A DNA stretch of 16,597 nt from Magnetococcales bacterium (lineage in GTDB: Bacteria > Pseudomonadota > Magnetococcia > Magnetococcales > JADGCH01). Of this stretch, positions 1-6,098 are shown in pieces. The notes beneath the pieces are model-generated. The model worked only from the letters and a program-made list of their open reading frames with translations. It searched no databases and was not told the DNA's origin. Made by a program: the position numbers and the translations under genes. Within the stretch, counting starts at the first letter, position 1. Each line of letters begins with the position of its first letter. The DNA is taken from contig JADGCM010000024.1 of NCBI GenBank assembly GCA_015228995.1, positions 1 through 16,597 on the forward strand, given 5' to 3'.

Positions 1-1
1 C

Positions 2-472
2 GTGGCCGGCGCCCGCACCGATTTAATGGCGCAGATTCGTGAACGGGCCAATCGTCAGGCTGGTCAGTATGGCATTGAGATTGTCGATGTGCGCATCAAA
101 CGGACCGATCTGCCCCAAGAGAACTCCAAAGCGGTATTCCGTCGCATGCAGACCGAACGGGAACGACAGGCCAAGCAATACCGTGCGGAAGGGGAGGAAG
201 AAGCCGTCAAAATCCGTGCCCAGGCGGATCGGGAGCGGGAGGTGTTGTTGGCCAATGCTTATCGCGATGCCCAAAGTATCCGTGGTGCTGGCGATGCCCA
301 GGCGGCGCGTATCTATGCCGAGGCTTACCAAGCGGATGCCTCCTTCTTTGAGTTTGTCCGTTCCCTGGAGGCTTATCAAAAGTCGTTCGGTCAAGACACA
401 ACTTTAATCGCTGAACCAAAGGGTTTTTTCCGCTATCTCATGGAACAGCCACGCGAGGGAGGCTCGAAATAG
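2..472 (+). CDS. hflC: HflC, C-terminal part (5' end outside the window)
   Basis: This is the C-terminal part of an SPFH/band 7 protein of the HflC type. HflC pairs with HflK in the inner membrane, where the HflKC complex surrounds and modulates the FtsH protease. The visible 156 residues hold the end of the band 7 domain, with the signature GIEIVDVRIKRTDLP at about 24-38. A highly charged Arg/Glu/Ala-rich coiled-coil helix follows at about 45-110, then the typical HflC tail with RSLEAYQKSF and a final FFRYL. The N-terminal transmembrane anchor and the start of the SPFH domain lie before base 1, so the GTG at base 2 should not be taken as the true start. hflK would be expected just upstream. 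The stop is followed after 4 bases by the DUF2065 gene, the usual hflC neighbour in proteobacteria. Identification is firm. Confidence 0.95.
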   Translation: MAGARTDLMAQIRERANRQAGQYGIEIVDVRIKRTDLPQENSKAVFRRMQTERERQAKQYRAEGEEEAVKIRAQADREREVLLANAYRDAQSIRGAGDAQAARIYAEAYQADASFFEFVRSLEAYQKSFGQDTTLIAEPKGFFRYLMEQPREGGSK

Positions 473-476
473 CCCA

Positions 477-662
477 GTGGACGATCTGGTCGCGGCATTC
501 GGTTTGATGCTTGTTTTGGAAGGGGTGCCTTATTTTGTCGCCCCGGAGCGGATGCGTGGTTGGTTGTCACGCGTGGTGGAAATGCCGGACGATATGTTGC
601 GTCGCTCCAGTATCGTGCTGATGCTGCTGGGTCTATTGTTGGTTTATTTGGTACGTGGGTAG
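477..662 (+). CDS. DUF2065 family small membrane protein (YjeT-like)
   Basis: This 61-aa protein belongs to the DUF2065/YjeT family, whose members commonly sit directly after hflC. It shows two hydrophobic segments: about 3-22 with the sequence LVLEGVPYFVAPERM, and about 44-59 with the run VLMLLGLLLVYLV. They are joined by a short polar linker with PDDMLRRS. The family's LVxEG and P-x-x motifs are present. It starts at GTG 477, 4 bases after the hflC stop, with a purine-rich GAGGGAGG stretch upstream inside the end of hflC. Its last bases overlap the next gene by 8, so translation of the three genes is probably coupled. The molecular function of the family is not known; the position suggests a link with the HflKC complex. 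Confidence 0.85.
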   Translation: MDDLVAAFGLMLVLEGVPYFVAPERMRGWLSRVVEMPDDMLRRSSIVLMLLGLLLVYLVRG

Positions 663-1155
663 CTGGGTGCGTGATTTAAGTCATACCGTTATTGATGCAG
701 ATCTGTTAGACGGTGTATCGAAGGAAATATCTGGCTGTCTGGCGGCGGCTTCGTTTGCAGAGGCACTGGACGATAGCGGCGCCGAGTTGCTAGAGGATGT
801 ATGGGTTGACCTAACGGCATCCCGGTCTGCCTCGTCGCGGCAATTTACTCTACGGGGTACCATTCGGACGACGGTGCAGTTGGAGTGTGCTTTGTGTTTG
901 GAACCGTTTCAGCGGCAGGTAGCTCTGGATCTAAACCGTTGTTTTGTCATTGGTGCCGATCCGGCGAACCAAAGCAGTGAGGTACAAATGACGCTGGATG
1001 TTGTCTTTGTGGCGAATGGTCGGTTGGCCTTGTTGCCGGTCATTGAGGAGGAGCTTATTTTAGATCTGCCGATGGTACCTTACTGTCGTACCGAATGTGC
1101 TGGCCTTTGTCCAGGCTGTGGCAGCAATTTGAACGTCGAGTCCTGTTCTTGTTAG
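655..1155 (+). CDS. yceD: YceD/DUF177 family protein (23S rRNA accumulation protein)
   Basis: The 166-aa product matches the YceD/DUF177 family, which nearly always precedes rpmF and is implicated in 23S rRNA accumulation. The sequence shows a C-ALC-LEPF element (Cys78 and Cys81), the conserved acidic EEELILDLPMVP stretch (about 131-142), and a C-terminal Cys cluster (Cys144, Cys148, Cys152, Cys155) in the order CRTECAGLCPGCG. This looks like a zinc-binding knuckle. Two further cysteines (164, 166) end the protein. The GTG at 655 lies inside the DUF2065 gene and is the first start that keeps the family's N-terminus. The order yceD-rpmF-plsX-fabH is conserved across many bacteria and supports the call. 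Confidence 0.9.
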   Translation: MGSWVRDLSHTVIDADLLDGVSKEISGCLAAASFAEALDDSGAELLEDVWVDLTASRSASSRQFTLRGTIRTTVQLECALCLEPFQRQVALDLNRCFVIGADPANQSSEVQMTLDVVFVANGRLALLPVIEEELILDLPMVPYCRTECAGLCPGCGSNLNVESCSC

Positions 1156-1198
1156 ACAATTTGTTCAATAACAATAGCTGTTTGGGAGGGTAATTGTT

Positions 1199-1381
1199 GT
1201 GGCTGTACCGAAAAAGAAAATTTCTAAAGCTCGCGGTGGTAGCCGTCGTTCACATAACGCCTTGACTGTTCCCAGTCATTCGATTTGTCCGAATTGCCAA
1301 GAGGCAAAGCTGCCTCACCATGTTTGTCCCAGTTGCGGCTGGTACCATGACCGTCAAGTAATCGATAGGCAGGGCATCTGA
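1199..1381 (+). CDS. rpmF: 50S ribosomal protein L32 (zinc-ribbon form)
   Basis: A 60-aa L32 of the large ribosomal subunit. The N-terminus MAVPKKKISKARGGSRRSHN is the canonical rRNA-binding basic tail. The second half carries a complete zinc ribbon, with CPNC at Cys30/Cys33 and CPSC at Cys43/Cys46, followed by GWYHDRQVI. It starts with GTG behind a strong GGGAGGG ribosome binding site (1184-1190) at 8-base spacing. The four-cysteine form contrasts with the cysteine-free L32 of many Alpha- and Gammaproteobacteria, a weak lineage hint from memory. It sits 43 bases after yceD and 28 before plsX. Confidence 0.97.
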   Translation: MAVPKKKISKARGGSRRSHNALTVPSHSICPNCQEAKLPHHVCPSCGWYHDRQVIDRQGI

Positions 1382-1409
1382 GTTACCAGACCCGGTACGG
1401 TAGGCGGCG

Positions 1410-2444
1410 ATGACCGTTCGTATTGCCCTGGATGCCATGGGGGGGGATCACGCCCCTCAAGCCGTTGTTGAGGGGGCAGTCTGCGCCGCTGGGCGCAATC
1501 CGTCTGCACACTTTCTGCTGGTGGGTATCCAGGAAGTGATTGAGCGTGAGTTGTCGCGCTTAAGAGCCGATAGGCGACAGTTTACCGTCCACACCGCCAG
1601 TCAGGTGGTCGAAATGGATGAAAAACCATCCGTGGCGTTGCGCAACAAAAAAGACTCTTCCATGCGGGTCGGGGCCAACTTGGTCCATCAGGGCGATGCC
1701 GATGCCTTTGTGTCATCGGGTAATACCGGGGCACTGATGGCGATCAGTCGTTTTGTATTGAAGACGTTACCTGGTATTGATCGTCCGGCCATTGCCTCTT
1801 GGTTGCCGTCTATTACCGGGCAAACGATGATGTTGGATGCTGGGGCCAATGTCGACTGTAGCGTTGAGCATCTGTTGCAGTTTGCCCTGATGGGTTACAT
1901 CTATGCCTCGGTGGTCTTAGGTGTGGATCGGCCACGTATTGGCCTGTTGAATATCGGCTCGGAAGAGATGAAAGGCAACGAGGTCGTGCGCCAGACGGGT
2001 GAGAAGCTAAGGGAGCTGTTCCTTTCGTATGTCGGTAACGTCGAAGGGCGGGATATTTTTTCGGGTAAGGTAGATGTGGTTGTTTGCGATGGCTTCGTGG
2101 GCAATGTCAGCCTAAAAACGGCGGAGGGGGTAGCGCAGATGTTGAGCCATTTTCTGCAGGAGGCCTTCCGGCAATCGCTGTTGGCACGAGTCGGCTATGT
2201 GTTGGCCTACCGTGCTTTTCGTTATTTTCGTAGCCGCGTCGACCATCGTAAATATAACGGGGCATTGCTGTTGGGCCTGAACGGCCTAGTCATTAAAAGT
2301 CACGGCTCGGCCGATGCCTATGCTTACGCCCAAGCGGTTCAATTGGCCGTTAATTTGGCTGGTAGCCGCATGAATGAGCGCATCCGCAATGAGGCAGCCA
2401 ACCTGTTGGCGGTCGTCAAACCAGTGGTAGCACCCTCCTCATGA
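1410..2444 (+). CDS. plsX: Phosphate acyltransferase PlsX
   Basis: PlsX makes acyl-phosphate from acyl-ACP and phosphate, the first committed step of the PlsX/PlsY route to lysophosphatidic acid. It is a peripheral membrane enzyme. The 344-aa length is normal for the family. The N-terminus shows the hallmark [20 protein letters not shown] conserved [10 protein letters not shown] element lies near residue 105, [15 protein letters not shown] near 150, and the conserved [16 protein letters not shown] around 225-240. ATG 1410 is the only start that keeps the DAMGGDH motif; its ribosome binding site is weak (GGCGG). The stop overlaps the fabH start by ATGA, indicating translational coupling. Confidence 0.97.
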   Translation: MTVRIALDAMGGDHAPQAVVEGAVCAAGRNPSAHFLLVGIQEVIERELSRLRADRRQFTVHTASQVVEMDEKPSVALRNKKDSSMRVGANLVHQGDADAFVSSGNTGALMAISRFVLKTLPGIDRPAIASWLPSITGQTMMLDAGANVDCSVEHLLQFALMGYIYASVVLGVDRPRIGLLNIGSEEMKGNEVVRQTGEKLRELFLSYVGNVEGRDIFSGKVDVVVCDGFVGNVSLKTAEGVAQMLSHFLQEAFRQSLLARVGYVLAYRAFRYFRSRVDHRKYNGALLLGLNGLVIKSHGSADAYAYAQAVQLAVNLAGSRMNERIRNEAANLLAVVKPVVAPSS

Positions 2445-3457
2445 CACACTATAGGGCCCGCATCATCGGCAGTGGCTCTTATCTGCCGGAGCGGCGGCTG
2501 CACAATGACGAGCTGGCCGGTCGTCTCGACACCTCCGACGAGTGGATTTTTAGCCGTACCGGTATTCGCGAGCGGCGGATCGCGGCGGCGGATCAATTCA
2601 CTTCTGACCTAGCCACCGCTGCGGCACGTCAGGCATTGGCAGCGGCCTCGGTGGCGCCAGACCAAATTGATTTGATTCTGGTAGCCACTTCCACTCCCGA
2701 CCTGATTTTTCCAGCGACGGCAACTCAAGTGCAATATAAATTGGGCTGTCATCGTGGCCGCGCCCCAGCTTTCGATCTGCAGGCGGTATGTACTGGTTTT
2801 ATCTACGCCCTGTCGGTGGCAGAAAAGTTTATCCAGTCTGGTAGCTGTCGTCATGCGTTGGTGATTGGGGCAGAAACATTTTCCAGGGCGGTCGATTGGA
2901 CTGACCGTACCACCTGCATTTTGTTCGGTGACGGTGCGGGTGCCGTGGTGTTACGCGCCGAGCCGATTACCGCTGCCCATCATCATCCCCCAGGCATTTT
3001 ATCCACCCACCTGCACGCAGATGGTTCCTACATCGATTTATTAAAAGGATCAGGTGGCTATTCTCAGCGGGCGATGCCGGTATTGGGATTGGATCAAGAG
3101 ACCAACGTTGCCGGGGTCCAGATGCGCGGCAATGAGGTCTTCAAACAGGCCGTCAAAGCCTTAGATGAGATTGTCGATGAAACCCTAGTGGCCAATCAGC
3201 TGACTCGTACCGATGTCGATTGGTTGGTGCCTCATCAAGCCAATATCCGTATCATTCAGAGTACGGCTAAGCGACTGGGTATGGAGATGGATCGGGTGGT
3301 GGTCACGGTTGATCGTCATGGCAATACCTCAGCGGCGAGTGTGCCGTTGGCCCTGGATGAGGCGGTGCGTGATGGACGTATTCAACCGGGGCATTTGGTC
3401 CTCATGGAGGCATTTGGCAGTGGCTTTACCTGGGGATCAGCCCTGGTACGGTGGTAA
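2441..3457 (+). CDS. fabH: 3-oxoacyl-ACP synthase III (KAS III)
   Basis: FabH starts type II fatty acid synthesis by condensing acetyl-CoA with malonyl-ACP. The 338-aa protein has the complete thiolase-fold catalytic triad: Cys117 in [11 protein letters not shown], His265 in VPHQANIRI, and Asn295 in HGNTSAAS. The substrate-site loop [14 protein letters not shown] (33-46) and the GDGAGAVVL element (163-171) are also intact. Its C-terminus with [16 protein letters not shown] is typical. It overlaps plsX by 4 bases. The usual fabD, fabG and acpP genes do not follow; about 110 bases of non-coding sequence and an unrelated secreted-protein gene come next, so fabH appears to be the last gene of this housekeeping block. 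Confidence 0.97.
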   Translation: MTHYRARIIGSGSYLPERRLHNDELAGRLDTSDEWIFSRTGIRERRIAAADQFTSDLATAAARQALAAASVAPDQIDLILVATSTPDLIFPATATQVQYKLGCHRGRAPAFDLQAVCTGFIYALSVAEKFIQSGSCRHALVIGAETFSRAVDWTDRTTCILFGDGAGAVVLRAEPITAAHHHPPGILSTHLHADGSYIDLLKGSGGYSQRAMPVLGLDQETNVAGVQMRGNEVFKQAVKALDEIVDETLVANQLTRTDVDWLVPHQANIRIIQSTAKRLGMEMDRVVVTVDRHGNTSAASVPLALDEAVRDGRIQPGHLVLMEAFGSGFTWGSALVRW

Positions 3458-3569
3458 AATCACCGATAAAAGCGGAGATCTCTTTACGAAGTGTTCAATA
3501 TAGGTCATTCTTAACGGCTATGGAGAGTCGGGATGACTGGTTCGTGTTTAAGAAGAGGGAGTGTGTGTC

Positions 3570-4319
3570 ATGACAAAGGGTAGAGGGTTGGTCTTACCGA
3601 TGTGGTTGATGGCAGCCGCCGGTGTTTGTTTGAGTATCGGTACGGCGCTCGCCGCAGAGGGTAACGCGGCTGATGCTGGTCAGCAGATGGTTGGACAGTC
3701 GGGTGGTGGTCCTGTCCCACCGGCACCGTGGGTCGTTGGCGGTCCTGGCCATTATGGCTACGGTCCCGGTGGCGGCCACCCGGGTTATGGTGGCCCGGGT
3801 TATGGTGGCCCCGGCCCTGGTCCATGGGGAGCACCGGCCGGTGGGGATGGCCCCGACGGCTGGGGGGGGCCAATGGCTGACATCCATCGCAAGATGATGG
3901 AGAACCAGATGGATATGCACCGCCAGATGATGGAGCTGCAATACCAGAGTTACCAAAAAATGATGGACGGACGCAACAAGGGCAGTGACTTAGAGCAGAT
4001 TCGTAAACAGATGCATGAGCAGCAAGAGAAGCTGCATCAGCAATTTATGGAAAAACAAGAGGCTTTTAATAAGCAGATGATGGAGCACCGCCAGCAACGC
4101 ATGGAACAACGCATGGAGCGGATGCGTGCTATGATGCCACAGATGGCGGCACCAGCTGGTGCAGCGGGCGGCGGGGCGCCGATGCCGATGTGCAGCAAAT
4201 GTCAGGCAGCAACAGCTGCTGCGATGGGCGGCGAAACGCCGATGTCGATGTGCAAATGTCATGGTGCTGGGGGTGGTTCTACCCCGTCGGGAGCTGCGAC
4301 GCCAGAGCAGGGTAAGTAA
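3570..4319 (+). CDS. Secreted Gly/Pro-rich, Met/Gln/His-rich protein with paired Cys motifs
   Basis: I do not recognise a family. The 249-aa product begins with a signal peptide: a basic N-terminus, a hydrophobic core at 7-25, and an AxA site with likely cleavage after Ala28. A low-complexity Gly/Pro/Tyr-rich segment follows (about 46-101, many GGPGYGG units). Next is a long polar helix at 103-190, probably coiled coil, unusually rich in Met (about 18), Gln and His, with repeated HRKMMEN/HRQMMEL units. The Gly/Ala-rich tail (195-249) carries two near-repeats, MPMCSKC (Cys208, Cys211) and MSMCKCH (Cys228, Cys230). The Met, His and Cys content suggests periplasmic metal binding, perhaps copper, but this is inference. 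CKCH is not a c-type haem motif. ATG 3570 is chosen over the in-frame GTG 3561 because AGAGGGAG (3554-3561) is well spaced from it and the signal peptide then begins correctly. Confidence 0.75.
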   Translation: MTKGRGLVLPMWLMAAAGVCLSIGTALAAEGNAADAGQQMVGQSGGGPVPPAPWVVGGPGHYGYGPGGGHPGYGGPGYGGPGPGPWGAPAGGDGPDGWGGPMADIHRKMMENQMDMHRQMMELQYQSYQKMMDGRNKGSDLEQIRKQMHEQQEKLHQQFMEKQEAFNKQMMEHRQQRMEQRMERMRAMMPQMAAPAGAAGGGAPMPMCSKCQAATAAAMGGETPMSMCKCHGAGGGSTPSGAATPEQGK

Positions 4320-4356
4320 CGGTAAGCGCTGACAGGCTATTTTTGCGCCCTCCCTG

Positions 4357-4430
4357 CCCTCTCCCACAAGTGGAGAGGGTTGAAGAGACTGCTTCTTCAT
4401 GCACCCCCCTTTCTCTCCCTTGTGGGAGAG
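4357..4430. repeat. REP/BIME-like double-hairpin intergenic element
   Basis: The gap between two genes holds two hairpins in opposite orientation. The first has an 8-bp perfect stem CCCTCTCC/GGAGAGGG (4357-4364 and 4372-4379). The second has a 7-bp stem CTCTCCC/GGGAGAG (4413-4419 and 4424-4430). The 12-mer CTCTCCCACAAG (4359-4370) has an exact inverted copy CTTGTGGGAGAG (4419-4430), so the units are inverted copies of one palindrome. A small stem TGAAGA/TCTTCA lies between them (4381-4399). C-runs and G-runs flank the second unit. This is the architecture of REP/BIME elements; whether it recurs elsewhere in the genome cannot be seen here. It may also act as a transcription attenuator between the flanking genes. 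Confidence 0.6.
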
Positions 4431-4477
4431 GAGGCTGGGGGGGTGGGGCGTGAGATGGTGCTGTAAAGGAGAGTGTT

Positions 4478-5101
4478 ATGGAATTCCTGAGGAAAATTTG
4501 GGGGTTGTTGTGTCGGCCTAGCCCACGGGCATTAGGAACCATCCTGGGGGTAGGCTTCGCCGCTGGGGCCATCTTTCTGTTGGTGTTTCACTTTACCATG
4601 TCGGCGACAAACAGCACTACTATATGCATCTCCTGCCATGAAATGAGCGGTGTCTACGACGAATACAAAAAATCTGTTCATTACATGAATAAGTCTGGTG
4701 TTAGGGCTGAGTGTTCTGATTGCCACGTTCCTCACGGTAAAACGTTTCCCGATTGGATCAATAAAATCATCGCTAAGGCCAATATCGGTTCCAAGGACCT
4801 TTGGCACCATTTCATTGGCACTTACAATACCAGGGAGAAGTTTGAGAAGGCGCGCCCAGAACTGGCTGCCAGTGTCATTGCCTACATGAAATCGCGAGAC
4901 TCAAAAGAGTGTCGCGCCTGTCACAACTTCGAGGCCATGAACATCGAAGAACAGGGTCGTTCGGCAGGGAAAAAACATAAGGCAGCGATGGAGGGTGGTA
5001 AGAGCTGTATTGACTGTCACACTGGCATCGCTCACAAAAGTCCAGAAGAGTTGGAAAGTGCAGCAGCCAGCAAGGGCGATCAGGGCGAGAAAAAAGAGTG
5101 A
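4478..5101 (+). CDS. NapC/NirT-family membrane-anchored tetraheme cytochrome c (copy 1)
   Basis: A 207-aa quinol-dehydrogenase-type multihaem cytochrome. The N-terminal transmembrane anchor (about 18-40) leads into a periplasmic domain with four CxxCH haem sites: CISCH at 50-54, CSDCH at 79-83, CRACH at 145-149 and CIDCH at 177-181. The CISCHEM and CxDCHVPHG contexts and the C-terminal CIDCHTGIAH are hallmarks of the NapC/NirT/NrfH family, which oxidises membrane quinols and passes electrons to periplasmic reductases. The tail after 185 is charged and low in complexity. The start has AAGGAG upstream at suitable spacing. soxY follows after 27 bases and soxZ after that, suggesting one operon. 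It is clearly paralogous to the - strand gene at 14989-15594. The redox partner is unknown; no nitrate, nitrite or TMAO reductase lies nearby. Confidence 0.93.
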   Translation: MEFLRKIWGLLCRPSPRALGTILGVGFAAGAIFLLVFHFTMSATNSTTICISCHEMSGVYDEYKKSVHYMNKSGVRAECSDCHVPHGKTFPDWINKIIAKANIGSKDLWHHFIGTYNTREKFEKARPELAASVIAYMKSRDSKECRACHNFEAMNIEEQGRSAGKKHKAAMEGGKSCIDCHTGIAHKSPEELESAAASKGDQGEKKE

Positions 5102-5128
5102 TGACAACGTAGATATAGAGGTGAGTGT

Positions 5129-5593
5129 ATGTACGATAATCCGATTGGTATAACGCGGCGGGCCGTTTTTCGCGGGGCTGGTGCGGTTGGTTTGGCATGC
5201 GCGAGCGGCTTAGGCTGGGTCCATCCGGTACAGGCGGCAGCGGTAGAGGATGCCATTACTGAAAAAGTGGGTGCGGGTGCGCTCACTGAGGGTAAGGTGG
5301 AACTAGGGGCACCGGATAAGGCGGAAAATGGCACGTTGGTGCGTGTTCCAGTGGTGGTTAATCACCCGCAGGAGCCGGGCAATTACATCGAATATGTGGC
5401 GGTCTTTGTGGATAATAACCCCAAGCCGTTTGTCGCCGGTTTCTCATTTCTGCCCGAGAGTGGTCGGGTAGAGTTTGAGGTGCGTATCAAAATGGCCCAG
5501 GCCTCCAATGTGCGTGCCGTGGCACGTAATAACAAAGGGCAGCGGTTTGGAGCCGTTAAAAAGGTGGATGTTGCCGAGGGCGGTTGTGCCTAA
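5129..5593 (+). CDS. soxY: SoxY-type thiosulfate-carrier subunit
   Basis: SoxY with SoxZ forms the periplasmic carrier on which sulfur intermediates are covalently held during thiosulfate oxidation. The 154-aa protein begins with a Tat-like signal: TRRAVFRG with the twin arginines at 10-11, a hydrophobic stretch, and a likely cleavage near VQA at 34-36. The mature domain has the SoxY beta-sandwich pattern, including VNHPQEPGNYIEYVAVFVDNN (part shown) and an RIKM-A strand. The carrier cysteine is Cys153 in a C-terminal EGGCA. Most SoxY end in GGCGG, so this swinging arm is two residues shorter and has Ala after Cys. GAGGTGAG (5118-5125) is the ribosome binding site. It lies between a tetraheme cytochrome gene and soxZ. 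Confidence 0.92.
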   Translation: MYDNPIGITRRAVFRGAGAVGLACASGLGWVHPVQAAAVEDAITEKVGAGALTEGKVELGAPDKAENGTLVRVPVVVNHPQEPGNYIEYVAVFVDNNPKPFVAGFSFLPESGRVEFEVRIKMAQASNVRAVARNNKGQRFGAVKKVDVAEGGCA

Positions 5594-5631
5594 CGTCGAT
5601 GCCAACGTGGATAGTAGTGGAGTAGATGAAT

Positions 5632-5967
5632 ATGGAAGAAATTGGTAATCCGAAGGTACGTGCTCCTCAAGAACCAGTCGCTAAGGGGGCCATGGCCGAG
5701 ATCAAAACCTTGATCAAACATCCCATGGAGAGTGGCTTACGCAAGGACAAAGAGAGCGGCGAGATTATCCCAGCCCATTATATCGAGTCGGTAAAAGTGG
5801 AGTACATGGGCAAGACAATCATCGATAGTGAGTGGAGTGCGGCCGTCTCCAAAAACCCCTATTTCTCATTTACCATTAAGGCGGTCGAGAGTGGCCCGAT
5901 TAAGGTAACTTGGAAGGATAACAAGGGGCAGAGCTTCTCAGCAGAGGCAGCCCTTCAAGTTAAGTAG
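5632..5967 (+). CDS. soxZ: SoxZ, partner of SoxY
   Basis: SoxZ is the small beta-sandwich partner of SoxY in the sulfur-carrier heterodimer. The family signature EIKTLIKHPMESGLRKD is present near the N-terminus, followed by IPAHYIESVKVEYMGK, the NPYFSFTIKA strand and the GPIKVTWKDNKGQSFSAEA end. Two in-frame ATGs occur, at 5626 and 5632. The second is preferred because GGAG at 5619-5622 is 9 bases from it and only 3 from the first; the difference is two residues. It follows soxY by about 38 bases and is the last gene before a GC-rich hairpin. No soxA, soxX, soxB or soxCD is visible in the window. Confidence 0.95.
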   Translation: MEEIGNPKVRAPQEPVAKGAMAEIKTLIKHPMESGLRKDKESGEIIPAHYIESVKVEYMGKTIIDSEWSAAVSKNPYFSFTIKAVESGPIKVTWKDNKGQSFSAEAALQVK

Positions 5968-5981
5968 TCGTCCCGCAGCAG

Positions 5982-6004
5982 AGGCGGGCTGTACCAGCCC
6001 GCCT
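5982..6004 (+). terminator. Hairpin terminator after soxZ
   Basis: A perfect 10-bp stem, AGGCGGGCTG with CAGCCCGCCT, closes over a 3-base TAC loop. It starts 14 bases after the soxZ stop. The 3' side is followed by TCCTGATC and not by a T-run, so it may be an atypical intrinsic terminator or an mRNA-stabilising end. It separates the tetraheme-soxYZ unit from the giant gene, which has its own promoter candidate. Confidence 0.6.
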
Positions 6005-6020
6005 TCCTGATCAATCGTTA

Positions 6021-6049
6021 TTGCGCCGATTCTAAAAAATCCCTATAAT
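6021..6049 (+). promoter_or_regulatory. Candidate sigma70-type promoter of the giant gene
   Basis: A perfect -10 hexamer TATAAT (6044-6049) lies 17 bases downstream of TTGCGC (6021-6026), a partial match to TTGACA. The -10 is flanked by an inverted repeat, TCTAAAAAA at 6031-6039 and TTTTTTAGA at 6066-6074, which could serve as an operator or as a hairpin in the leader. The leader is about 45 bases, ending in a clear AAGGGA ribosome binding site at 6085-6090, 8 bases before the ATG at 6099. Confidence 0.5.
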
Positions 6050-6098
6050 CACCCCTATCTGAATTTTTTTTAGAAAAATCAAGAAAGGGATAACGATA

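Noticed and set aside
3568..3956. Two - strand readings of 101-120 codons opposite the Gly/Pro-rich protein
   Set aside because: They are His/Arg-rich shadows of the GGP/GGY codons on the + strand, without ribosome binding sites or recognisable domains.
4196..4262. c-type haem site in the CKCH of the secreted Met-rich protein
   Set aside because: The spacing is C-x-C-H, not C-x-x-C-H, and the other pair CSKC is not followed by His.
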